Part shown: positions 35,936-46,771 of the stretch, one piece after another | How positions within the stretch are numbered: position 1 is the first letter of the stretch | Layout of the letters: each line of letters begins with the position of its first letter | Origin: Gigaspora rosea | Lineage: Eukaryota > Glomeromycota > Glomeromycetes > Diversisporales > Gigasporaceae | Length of the DNA stretch: 64,000 bases | Direction of reading: 5' to 3' | NCBI GenBank assembly: GCA_003550325.1 | Contig: QKWP01000438.1 | Coordinates: 220,165 to 284,164, forward strand | The notes under the pieces: generated by a model | What the model saw: the letters and a program-made list of their open reading frames with translations, nothing else | Database searches by the model: none | What the model was told of the DNA's origin: nothing | Program-made: the position numbers and the translations under genes

Positions 35936-38900
35936 TTAATTATTGTAATTTATAGTATAAAAAAAAAGTGCATCTAAAATAATTATTCTCTTACAATTTA
36001 AAACGTCCAAATTCGGCAGTTCAATACAAACTTGCCTTGAATCTAATGAATATAACTGCTTATTAATGATACTTTTAAATAAAACCATTAATCTGAAATC
36101 ATGCTTACCAAGTGTATTAAAATCCGTATCCGTTAATGTTGAAAATTTCAAAAGTCGGCTAGTGTAAAATGCTTGTGAATCGAATACAACTTTATTAGGG
36201 TCATATCTGGAGGATTCCTTGTTAAGTTCTTGAATTTGTTTATACAATTCAGATGATTTATCAATGAAACGACCCCATTCTTCAGTCTTCCATTGATTAA
36301 AGATATTCAAAAGCTCTTGAGAAGTTGGCCTGCTACCAGGATTTGCGTTCAACACCGTTCTATAATATCCATAAGTAGTTTGGGAATGTTGCAATGAATT
36401 TTGGGACGAAGGCCCGTTGAAATTTGTATTCCAAGATAAGCATTGTGCGGAATATTGTGATATGGTGGATATCCTGTTAAAATTTCTAACATTATAATGC
36501 CAAGCGAGTATATATCCGATGATTTGGAATATTCTTGACCTGTCAGTATCTCTGGAGCTACATATGGAAGAACACCATAAAATTTGGTTGAAACTTCTAA
36601 TTGTGATACTGGCCTGCACATTCCAAAATCTGTAAAGTATGGGTTGAATTTATTATAACAAACTATATTACCGGGGTGAAAATCCTTATACACCAGTCCC
36701 TCTTTATGTATTTCATTCAGGTTATTGATGATTAAGTATATGTGTGCCACTTTATCGTCCCAATCAAATTTATCAAATTTATTATTAAGTAATTTTCTAA
36801 GGCTTCCTTCTTTAGCGTAATCCATAATCATTATATAATTGTTAGTCACTGGATCTTTGGTAATACCATAAATTGCAATTGAAGCACTCTTCTTCCTAAG
36901 TTTTAATTGATTTCGAACCTGTAAATGAATATGTTAAAATGAATATGTTAACATTTAATTGAGGATGACAGAATTTAATGTACTCAATAAAGTATACCTC
37001 TTCTAAAAATTCAGAAGAAATATCTGTTGAATCATTCAAGCTTTTTAAGCAAACATCTTTATCAAAAGATCTATCCCATTTTTGATTCTCATTATTCCAG
37101 CGGATAATGTAACCATCCTTCCATCTTGCTCTATAAACAGTGCCAAATCCACCCTTGGACAGATACTCGACATCTTCAAACTTTTCAAACGGAACCCACT
37201 CAAGAGTCTCATCAGAATTATATGCTTTAAGTTGAACATCTTGAATAAATTTATCCACAACTTCATTATCACTTGTCCAGTTTTTAAAATCCTGCTGAAA
37301 TCGTCTAGCGCAACAGGGATTACACCACCCACTGCTATTGCATTGTTGTCCACATTCTTTACATGTTCTAAGTTTAAAGTGAATATGTCATTTGAAATCG
37401 ACTAGATACATGTTCATAAACAAATAATGTTTTATACTTACTCTCTATTTTTAATTTAGACGTAACTAATCGTAATATGCCATTTAAAGCATTTAATAAA
37501 CTTTGTTATACTTACGGTCTATTAATTTAATGTGAATATGAATGCATTAAGACAAATTTAACATTGATTTTGATATAAACTATTAAATTTGGTACGTACT
37601 CACTGTCGATTCAAATAGGTTAGAAACCATTAAATTTTAACTATTATTAATTCCATGACCTTTATGCTTACCATCTAAAATTTTTAGGCAAATGATTAAC
37701 TGTAATTAAAAATATCAAATGGTAGTAAACCTTTACTGTAATACGATACTCACTGACTAATAATATTATCGATTAGGCAACTATCAAACGCTACAGTCAA
37801 ATAATACAATATTCGTAACATACCGACTAGTAATTTAACGCAATATTGGTGAGAGAATAACCTATTTACTTAGTTAAGCCTAATATATACTCACTCCCTA
37901 TTGTATGTTACAGACGTGAAAATTTTAATAAAAGTATATTTCTTTTGATTTACGAACACAACAATCTTTGATACTCACAGGCTATGTATTTTTTTATAGA
38001 AAAAGCGTTATTCAAAAATATGTAGAATTTAACTATTTTTGATGTGTAACTTACAATCTAATAAGTTAATTATTATGCCAGTATTATTTATAGCGACAGT
38101 AATAAATGTTATTAATTTAATTATAAGTATATACTCACTCCCTGCCAATTAATACACGTGATTCCATTAGATAATAGATATGAAATATAGACTTATAATT
38201 TCGTACTTACTCCCTGATGTTTAAGATAAATATACGATTAATCTAAATGTCGTTATTTGAGAATAAATTGTTACAACAAACTTTATACTTGCCATCTAAC
38301 ATGATAAAGCAATTTATTAGAGAGAATCATTAATAAAACTTTTGTCTAAATAAATCTATAACTTTATATTACCGACTAATAATTTTTAATATTGATTGGT
38401 CGATTAGAGTATGCTATTTAAAAATGAATTACAATATGAAAATTTATACTCACTCCCTTTTAATTTATTTGAACGTGATTTAGAAAAATTAATGAATTTT
38501 AGTGAATTAAAAATATATGATATAAACCTTAACTTACAATCTAATAAATTATTATGAACATCGTTATTAAAAATGCTCAAAAAGATTATAAGCTCTAAAA
38601 TAGAATTTATATTCACCGACTAATGATTCAATTAAGAACAGATAAGAATTATTTATTGACATAAAATTATTTGAACAAATTTTATACTTACTCTCTATTG
38701 ATTTAAATTATTATATTAAAATCAATCTTTTTTAATTAGAATATAATTATAAATAAAAATTGAGCACTTACAAACTAGTAATTTGTGAATATAATTGATT
38801 AGAAAATTTTCATTAAGAATTAATTATAACTATTTATTATGACTTTAGTTTACTAAACACTATACTTACTCCCTGCCATTAAAAAGTAAAGTTTGTTATC

Positions 38901-41900
38901 TACAATAGGAAAATTAATAACTCGGTAAATCTTTACTTACTCTCTGTTAATTTTGACAAAAATGTAGATGTGAAGAATTAATTGTTATTAATTTAATTAA
39001 GCTCGATTACTTTGTCTAATACAAAGTTTTATACTCACTGACTATTAATTTAAATTTGGTTATTTAGTAGAATTTTTTAATACGTAAAAAAGTATCAATT
39101 TTAGAATAAATTTGTTACTTACTCCCTATTGGTTAAATAAAATTTATTAATTTTTTTAAAAATTATATGGATTTAAATTTATTAAACCTTTTAATTACCA
39201 CCTAATAATTATGTGAAATTAGTAAATCAGAAAAGATATTTTAAGATTAAATATTTTTTTAATACTTACTCTCTATTAAGATAATACGAAAAGTGATTAG
39301 AAAAATTGTAATGTTTACAAGACTAATTATAAATTATACCTACAAGCTAGTATAATATTAAAGTATTTGTTAGAGAATTGCAATTTAAGAGGTTTAATTT
39401 TTAATAATATAATGTTTACCTTCTATAATTATATTAATTAAAATAGTTTAAAATATTGGATTTTAAAAGTGCTTCTAATAAAATTCATATTTACTTCCTA
39501 TTTATTAATATTTATTAGATATATTTAGACAAATATTATAAACAAATAATTTTATACTTACAAGCTAATAATTTAATACAAATAAATATTATTATTGATA
39601 AAAATTTAAATAATAAAACAAATCTATCCATACCATCTAGTAAATAATGATATCAGTATTAGTAAATATTTAATAATATTGATTTAAGAAACTTTACACT
39701 TACAATCTAGTAATTTTTCCATGATTCAGATTACTTGAATGATATCTTTTTAACAAATAAATAATATTTTATACCTACTGGCTGATAATTTCATTAAACA
39801 TTTATTAGGAAAAATAATTTCATAGCAGTGACCTCAGAATTCAATAAATAAAAAAAGCCCATAGGGCAAAATAACATCATTACTCAATACTTACTAACTA
39901 GAAATTCGATACATTGATAGTTGGTTAATCGTTCATGAATAATTTGATTAGAAATCATATATTTACCGACTAGAATTTTATTGATGATTGATTAATTATT
40001 ATTTTATGCTTACTTCCTATAATAATTTATAGATATAAAAACAATAGTTGAATGAATTAATAATAGTGTGATAAAACAAAAACAAATACTTTTTTTTTTA
40101 AATTATCTTACCGACTAGTAGTTTAAGCATATAATAATCTTCATTATATGTTCTAATTTAAAAATTACTGCTTATTTATATTGATATGATAGTACTTACA
40201 AGCTTTAGGAGGTTGTAATTGAAATAATGTTATTTATGAGAAAATAATTCAAATATATTACTTGATCTTGAATAAAACGTTAAACTTATATTTACCGACT
40301 AATGTAATTTATATTAATATAGTTATAAAATATATAATTTTGGATGTTTTGATAGAATTTACTTACTCCCTATTATTTGGTTTGAAAAATAATAATTAGA
40401 AAATGTTACTTTATAAATAAACAAGTTTAATATATTTCTCACCATCTAACAATTTATAAAATTATTAATTGTTGCTTAATATTAATGAATAAATTGTGAA
40501 TGTAATTTCAAATTACCGTCTAATTATTGAAATAAATTTATTAAGAAATGATGGATGAATAAAGTATGATCAAACAGACTTTATACTTACCGACTAATTT
40601 TTAACATGTATTATTAGTCTGAGAGATATTATAAAATTATTATTCAATTTTATACAGACCCTCTAATAATTTGACGCAATAAAATTTATTTAGAATTCAT
40701 TATTCTTAATGCTTTATAATAGTCCGATAACATGTACTCACTCCCTATTAATTTAATGAAATGCAACACATTAGAGATAATTAGAATATTTTAAACACAG
40801 CCTTATACTCACAAACTAGTATTTAATAAAATGCAGTTAGTAAATAAATATTACTAATTAAAAATATTACTAATTAAATAAAATGTCAATTCAGAATTTG
40901 AATATAAGATTGTGCTTACTCTCTAATGCCCGATGCAAATAAATATAAATTTAAATGATTAAGGTAATAACTTGTGTAGGAATGAATCCAATAACATTAC
41001 TTACTGATATTTTATTAGTAAAATATTAGTTATTATGAGCAACAGTAAATATGATTTAATAAAATTTACTCACTTTCTGTTAATTTAACAAATCAGAATG
41101 ATTAGATAAGACATCTTTAACTTGCAACGATTCAAATTTTTTACTAACGTTCTATAAATTTGATTCAAAATATGTATTTAGGAGAATCCATTTGGAATGA
41201 TCTAATAGTTTACAGTGCTTTCCAAATTACTGTAATCAGTGATTTTCATACATCACACCGGAAATCAGAAAAAAAATGCCAATCTGTGATTGGTTAGAAA
41301 TTGGCATTTTTTTCTAGATTTCTGATTTCACAGAATTTGCTGATCACAGTAATTGTAATTAATAAATTTATACTCACGAACTGGAAATTTAAAAATAGTT
41401 TAAATTAAAGATAGTTTTAAAAAAAAGTGTCAAATAAAATTTTAGAACCATATTAATTAACTTGTGTACTCACTTCCTGTCAAATAGTGCAATTTAAAAA
41501 AGTCATTAATAAAAAGCCATTAATAATAAAATGTTGATTTCAATAAACTTCATATTCACCGACTAGTAATTTGATAAAAAAAAATTATTAATTATGAGTA
41601 TTTTTATAATAAATTAATTATTGTACTCACCGGCTAGAGAACAATAAAATTTCATTGAGTAAAATGAATCATTTTTAAGTGTAAGAAATTGAAATTAGAC
41701 TATCACCTCCTTTTAATTTAGTGTAGATTGCGGTGGTATTAGAATATTTTATGATTTTAATAATAATTTAGCAAACTTTATACCTACTCTCTGTCAATTT
41801 GACAAACGTATTTAATTAAAAGTGTTGAAATATATTATTGAATCCAATAAACTTTATACTTGCTCTCTGTCAATTGGATACATGATTAATCCAGATTAAA

Positions 41901-44029
41901 TGAATATTACAGTATCTGTTATTTAGACATGATAATAGTAAACATTATACTCACCGTCTATAATTTTATGAAAATACAATTGGTCAGATAAAATCAAATA
42001 ATGATATTTTGAATAAATTTTCCCTACATGCTACAATATAAAAATGCAAAGGTGATAAGTTAAGTGTTATTTAAAAATTATTAATTAAGCAAATAAAATT
42101 TAAAACTTACAATCTAATAATTTATGTGAATATAATAATTAGTTAGAGAACGATTTATTGAATCTAACAAGCTTTATACCCACCTCCTGGTAATTTTACA
42201 TAAATATAATATGTCAAATAAGGGTTTATTTTATTTATTTAAATATATATATAATTTAAAATCCTACTCTCTGTTAATTAAGTTAAATATTAGAAAATTT
42301 TCATTTTAGACATAAAATTACCAATTTTAGATTAATAATTTTATATTCACCGACTAATAATTGCATACATAGTTAATTAGAAAGAATATATAAAATCGAA
42401 TAAAAAGTATAAATACTTACAATCTATTCATTACGGAAACATTTTCTATTAGAAAAGTATCGTTTGATAATTTACTACGTAAATCAATCAAATTTATGCT
42501 CACCGACTAATTATTAGGAGATTATTAGAAAGTGTTATAAAAACAATATATAAATTTAATAAATTTTTATACTTACTTCCTATGCATATTATTGAACAGA
42601 GAGAATTATTAGGAAATACTTTACATAGATGTAATAAATTTTATCTTACCATCTAATGATTCGATAGATTAGATAGATAGATTAGATAGATTCGAATTAT
42701 TGATTTAAAACAAAGTCTGTTAAATTATTTACCGGCTAGTATTCGATAGAACAGATAGAACAGATTTTAATTAGAGAAGCGATATTTAATTGAAACAATC
42801 CAGAACATTAAACTTACCCACTATTAGTTTAGAGTCAACATGATTTGTTGTAAATAACCTTTTTTTTAATAAATTAACTAAAATGCGAATCTAATTATTT
42901 AGACTCACAAACTAATTGTTTAGCGTAAATAGATAATTAAAATAAATTTAGTTTAAGAATTATTGATTGTAAAAAAAAGGTCTACTTACTTCCTGCCAAT
43001 TTAGTACAAATATAATTTGAAGAATGAATGAATAACGATAGATTATTTACTAATTTAAATGCAAATTTAATGATATCAATATGCTGTACTTACCACCTAA
43101 TGCAAATCAAAATTTTATCACTTTATATTAAATATAAATAAATTGATAGAGACAATGAATGCTATATTTACCGACTGATTTGAAAATTTTTGATTGTTTA
43201 GAGAAGCAATGTTTGTGAGCGGAATATTACTATTTATATGATCTTATACTCACTTTTTTGTAATTTGACTAAATCGAAATAACGATCGATAATTTTAGTA
43301 AATCAATAAGGACCGCGCCATGATTTGCTGAAGCAGACAAATTTTATACTTACTAACTAGTAATTCGATTAAAAATGTGTAATTTATACTTAATAACGAT
43401 AATATTATTTCGAGGTCAACGGAACTTATACTTACAATCTAGAGTTATTTAATTAAATGAGTTATTATTTATTTAAATTGAATATAATAAACTTAATTCT
43501 TACCGACTAATAGGTTAATGCGAGTAATTAAAGGAATGTTATTTAATAATAATAAGCACAATACTATTTAATAGTTGATTTATACTCACTCTCTGTTAAT
43601 TATATGAATCGATTAGTGAATCTTTACTTCAGATCAACGTAGCTTAACAAACATTATACTTGCAAGCTAGTAATTTGGCGAGAATTGATTGATTAAAATT
43701 AATATAGAGAAATAATTATGGAACTAGTATGTGATACTTACTATCTAAAAACAATGTGTAAATTAGAGATGTGATTTTTTTTTAAAAAAAAAAGATTAAA
43801 TACGATATAGCAGACTTCACGCACTCCCTATCAAATCAAATTTAATATAGATATTAAGAATTATATTTGTGATGAAAAATAAGAATACTAAAATTTCTGA
43901 AGTGTTTTGAACAGAATTATGCTAATTTTATGATCTTTGATAAATGATTATAAATGCAAAAAAGGTTTTTACTTACCAATCTATTGTAACAGAATTAATT
44001 TCTATTTCTTTTTCATCCGAAGGCTCCAT
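35936..44029 (-). CDS. Protein kinase (TKL-like, Glomeromycotina type) with microexon-built N-terminus; possibly decaying
   Basis: Start at 44029 (MEPSDEKEIEINSVTID), first exon 43977-44029. Then come about 79 three-base microexons (43827-37442), then kinase exons 36998-37367 and 35936-36918. The kinase part begins TCKECGQQCNSSGWCNPCC (paired cysteines), followed by RRFQQDFKNWTS, the glycine loop LSKGGFGTVYRARW, VCLKSLN (ATP-site Lys), VYKDFHPGNIV (catalytic loop, Tyr in place of His of HRD), TDFGMCRP (DFG) and VAPEILTGQEYSKSSDIYSLG. The usual ERCWNANP is broken: at 36350 one G is missing, so the frame reads ERC then stop, and the remainder (NANPGSRPTSQELLNIFNQW) continues in another frame to 35936. 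The family is hugely expanded in arbuscular mycorrhizal fungi; substrates are unknown. The kinase call is firm. Whether the gene works is doubtful because of the frameshift and the defects in the array. Confidence 0.8.
37442..40016 (-). other. Microexon units 46-79 (list)
   Basis: 46 GAA 40014; 47 TCG 39967 (44-nt intron before it); 48 TTA 39895; 49 CCA 39779; 50 ATT 39704; 51 ATG 39634; 52 CTT 39562; 53 GAA 39495; 54 AAG 39420; 55 CTT 39344; 56 AGA 39270; 57 GTG 39199; 58 GGA 39123; 59 TCA 39039; 60 AGA 38941; 61 GGA 38870; 62 TTT 38772; 63 AGA 38692; 64 TCG 38617; 65 ATT 38538; 66 GGA 38454; 67 TCG 38373; 68 ATG 38293 (GC donor); 69 GGA 38211; 70 GGA 38139; 71 ATT 38055; 72 CCT 37979; 73 GGA 37895; 74 TCG 37824; 75 TCA 37754; 76 ATG 37672; 77 ACA 37604 (acceptor CG); 78 ACC 37516; 79 AGA 37442. 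Junctions 57-75 would read EWDQEDLDRLDRWEEFLDR, helix-like. ATG followed by ACA or ACC makes TGA, the only stop in the tract. Confidence 0.72.
40112..41957 (-). other. Microexon units 24-45 (list)
   Basis: 24 ACG 41955; 25 AGA 41864 (GC donor); 26 AGA 41788; 27 GAG 41707; 28 CCG 41631; 29 TCG 41560; 30 GAA 41474; 31 TTC 41378; 32 AAC 41149 (after the intron with the inserted hairpin; donor GTTAGT); 33 AAA 41074; 34 TCA 41005 (acceptor TA, probably skipped; either choice stays open); 35 AGA 40920; 36 TTT 40813; 37 GGA 40742; 38 AGG 40660 (donor GTCTGT); 39 TCG 40591; 40 ACG 40517; 41 ATG 40443; 42 GGA 40367; 43 TCG 40296; 44 CTT 40200; 45 TCG 40112. Confidence 0.72.
41208..41360. mobile_element. 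Hairpin MITE inside one intron of the microexon array
   Basis: Arms aattactgtaatcag / ctgatcacagtaatt and gaaatcagaaa..atgccaa / ttggcat..tctgatttc pair inversely around tgattggtta. It enlarges the intron between units 31 and 32 to about 226 bases, while both flanking microexons keep their splice sites. It therefore looks like a later insertion that splicing can remove. Confidence 0.7.
42028..43827 (-). other. Microexon units 1-23 (list)
   Basis: Unit, triplet on the minus strand, lowest plus coordinate: 1 GGA 43825; 2 ATA 43742; 3 CTT 43664 (GC donor); 4 AGA 43590; 5 TCG 43504; 6 ATT 43436; 7 TTA 43354; 8 AAA 43254 (acceptor AA, probably skipped; inclusion would create TAA); 9 TCG 43172; 10 GTG 43094; 11 GAA 42990; 12 TTT 42909; 13 TGG 42818; 14 CCG 42733; 15 ATG 42650; 16 GAA 42577; 17 TCG 42504; 18 ATT 42421; 19 TCG 42351; 20 AGA 42268; 21 GAG 42184; 22 ATT 42111; 23 CAT 42028. 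The codons formed across junctions 1-9 are TGG, GAA, TAC, TTA, GAT, CGA, TTT, TAT (unit 8 skipped). Confidence 0.72.
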
Positions 44030-44646
44030 TTCGTTTCTTAATTAAATTTAAAGAATAAATTACCACACATTTAAAAGAAAATTAATAAATTAGGCTCTAT
44101 TTAATAAGATAATCCGTGCACATTACTGAAAAAAGAAAATTAATAAATTGAACCCTATTTAGGAAAATCTGTGCGCCTATCAAATATTAGCAAAAAGAAC
44201 GAATCAGTGTAACAGTGAGCCTTTATGAAATATATTTACACATTGCGTGTTTCTTGAATATGTACTCAAAATCCTATTTAGTCAACAATAGTTCGGGTTT
44301 GCCCCGGAGTTTGTGTTTTTTTTTTTATAATAAAATAATATACACTTGCTAAGCTATATGACGAGATATCATTTTGTAACTATATCTGTATTTAAAGAAA
44401 ACAGAAATATTTATGACTATACAATGGAGATATACAAATATTCGTCGTTAATCTAGGGACAAATTAGCTAATTCAATCGTGCTGAAAATTTTTTAAGTCC
44501 GAATAATAGAGCATCATAAATAAACAAACGTCAGAGTTTCAAATTTATAAATTTAACATAAAACAATTTGCAATTTTTATATGCGCTAAAAAGCTAAACC
44601 AACATGTAAAAAGAGTCATAATAGAAACAAAAATAGCGCGAAACAA
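44030..44646. other. Intergenic region (kinase 5' flank, reductase 3' flank)
   Basis: AT-rich. Probably contains the kinase promoter on the minus strand. A tandem-like phrase, aaagaaaattaataaatt, occurs twice at 44076-44145. No gene is seen. Confidence 0.5.
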
Positions 44647-46208
44647 TTAATCTGATGTACTTGGATCCCATCCTATAAAAAAAAAAAAATAAGTTAGATA
44701 AAAAAATAGAACGATTAAAAATTAAAAAAGAGAATTTAACATACCGCCGGCAACCAAATATTCATCTAGGTTATCAAGAATTTTCATATCTTCCTCTTCG
44801 ATTACAAAATCATATACTTTAGTATTATCAATTATGTGCATTTTATTTATACTTTTTGGCAATACAACAAAATTATTTTGAAGACACTATTAAATTTAAT
44901 ATTTTAGCATTTCTTCAATCAATAATTCACAATCAATACAATAAATAAAATTTTATATGCTTACCCAACGAATCAAAATTTGAGCTGCAGATTTATTATA
45001 TTTCTCAGCGATGTTAACAAGAACGCGATCATTTAACTTTTTTCCTCTGGTAAGTGGAGAAAAAGCCTCCACAATAATTTTATGTTCAGTGCAATAAGAT
45101 ATAATTTCTTTTCGATTATTCCAAGGATGAACCTAAATGTTGGTATAACTTTGAAAAAAAATTTTTCATAAAAAATGATTATATAACAGATAAAGAATTT
45201 TGATTTACTTCAATCTGGTTAACGACAGGTAAAATTTCAGGATTAGTTTCCATCAACTCCTTTAGATGTTTTACACCATAATTTGATACACCGATACTTC
45301 TAACATTTCCTCGCTTAACTAATTCTTGTAAAGCCCTATAACTTTCTATACGTTTCTGAGAGCCAGGCCTAGGTGAATGTATGAGCAGCAAGTCGATATA
45401 AGAAGTTTGAAGTTTTGATAAGGAAGTCTCTGCGGCAATGATAGTTGATTCGTAACCTTGATCTACATTATCATTAAGATTTATGGCGTAAGAAATAGCT
45501 TATGTATTCACAAGAAAGTTACGTTTGAATATATAAAGAATCATTGTAATCCGGATATCTGTCCACCATGAAAGATCAGGTGCGATTCCTAAAATTCTTG
45601 TATTTCGTACCCATATCCCAGATTTTTGTAGTAATAAAAATTTGATCACGCGGAATACCACTAAAAAAGGTAAAATTAACAGAATTGTATAAGTGATGTG
45701 ATACAGTATTTCATTAGTAAAAGTTTACCTTTTGATGATTCCAATTCCAATGTCCTCTTCATTACCATATCGTGATGCAGTGTCTATATGTCTGTATCCG
45801 GACTATATAAATTCAAATTATTTTAAATCCGAGAGACAATTACCAAAATTTTTACATGTTCTTACTTCTAGAGCCCATAAAATGACATTTTGCGTAGTTT
45901 CACCTTGGGGTGCTTCGGTACCATCACCCACACCGCCCATTCCTATAGCTTTATGTTAAAATAAAAATATTTAATTCTATATTTATCGAAAAAATATGAT
46001 TTAACTAAATATTGAGACCTAGTAATGGAATCTTGTGACCATTATTCATCGTGACGGTTGAAGACAACGATAGTCGGTTCATCATGAAAATTGGAAACTG
46101 CAATTTTGAAACTGCTGTAATCCGATGATATATTTTAAAAAGGGTTGGAAAAAATGTCTTCATAATAGGAAGATAAATTTTTACCGTTACAGTTGAATTA
46201 TTTATCAC
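44647..46208 (-). CDS. Aldo/keto reductase
   Basis: An NADPH-dependent (beta/alpha)8-barrel oxidoreductase that reduces aldehydes or ketones. Eight exons join in frame on the minus strand: 46019-46208, 45866-45948, 45729-45802, 45611-45660, 45209-45462, 44965-45132, 44745-44886 and 44647-44672. All catalytic tetrad residues are visible: Asp and Tyr in HIDTASRYGNEEDIG, Lys in FITTKIW and His in YIDLLLIHSP. The cofactor-side motifs are IGVSNYGVKHL, VNQIEVNVHPW and AAQILIRWCLQNNFVVLPKS. It ends GGWDPSTSD. The first ATG gives a 40-residue extension ahead of the usual strand MNNGHKIPLL, so a downstream Met (MNRLSLS) may be the real start; alternatively the extension is a targeting peptide. No lesions seen. 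Confidence 0.9.
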
Positions 46209-46375
46209 ATAATAGCAGTAGCATTCATTAAACCTTTCGTCTTAATTAAGTAAATGATGTGACTTTAATATTTGCGCTTAGTGCTACATAGTGTTAGATT
46301 ACATTATCTAATTTGGGAACAATGGACGTATTCCCTATATGATTTTACTTATCAGCAAAATCATAGTGTTCGGAT

Positions 46376-46522
46376 CTATATCCGAATTATCCGAATAAAA
46401 TATTGGGCAAAAATTGTCGAATAACAGTAATTTGGCAAATGATCACGTGGCACGTGTAGCCAATCATTTGCCAAATTAACTGTATTCGACAATTGCCCAA
46501 TATTGGTGTTATCCGGCAATTT
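46376..46522. mobile_element. Foldback element
   Basis: Left arm ATTGGGCAAAAATTGTCGAA followed by cagtaatttggcaaatga; right arm tcatttgccaaattaactg followed by TTCGACAATTGCCCAAT. The centre is cacgtggcacgtg. No coding capacity. Confidence 0.72.
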
Positions 46523-46771
46523 TATGATCATGATTTGGTAGGGCTGAGTTTTAATTTAAATAAGCATGTTTACATCGTAACACATGAAAAAATAACAAGA
46601 AGAAATCATTTCATGATCATATGAGTTTACCGGATAATAACAGATAATGGTTGCATTTATAGCTATTATCATAATTCCTAGGATGCCCGATAAAATTTGC
46701 CGAATGATTTTTCGGTGGATGCACAATAGAGTTTTCGTACACAATTTGTAGAGTACGCTAATAATAACAGA

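Larger units (their letters stand above)
37442..43827 (-). other. Array of ~79 trinucleotide microexons, all phase 2
   Basis: On the minus strand about every 80 bases a triplet is enclosed by a 3' splice site (typically AATTA-TTAG or TTAATAG) and a 5' splice site (typically GTAAGTATAAA). Many intervening stretches contain TCTAAT, a fungal branch-point-like motif. 76 of 79 have AG before the triplet; after it 76 have GT and 3 have GC (units 3, 25, 68). The commonest triplets are TCG (12), GGA (9), AGA (9), ATT (6), GAA (5), ATG (5) and CTT (4). Introns run about 44 to 113 bases, except one of about 226 that holds an inserted hairpin. The first exon ends GAT TG and the kinase exon starts A ACA TGT, both phase 2. 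Each 3-nt exon keeps that phase, so every codon is split 2+1. The tract would start WEYLDRF and is rich in Arg, Glu, Asp, Phe and Trp, for example RWNFGRWNRFRERF. A relic unit (TCG, 37399-37401) has AT instead of the GT donor. Splicing is inferred; no transcript was seen. Confidence 0.75.

Noticed and set aside
37045..37405. Alternative frames (both strands) overlapping the kinase exon, each over 100 codons
   Set aside because: They are shadows of the real kinase exon, which carries the glycine loop and cysteine motifs in another frame.
41110..41130. An additional GC-donor microexon (gttgcaagt on minus)
   Set aside because: No AG before it, and it would break the regular spacing between units 32 and 33.
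37442..43827. CRISPR array (regular spacing of short conserved segments)
   Set aside because: The conserved part is degenerate splice-site sequence, not an identical repeat, and the host is clearly eukaryotic.
37400..43976. The microexon region as simple intergenic AT-rich DNA or as a plain tandem repeat
   Set aside because: The constant part of each unit is a two-sided splice consensus around a triplet, in one orientation only, with matching phase at both ends. A random AT-rich region or a simple satellite would not give this; intron centres are not similar to each other.
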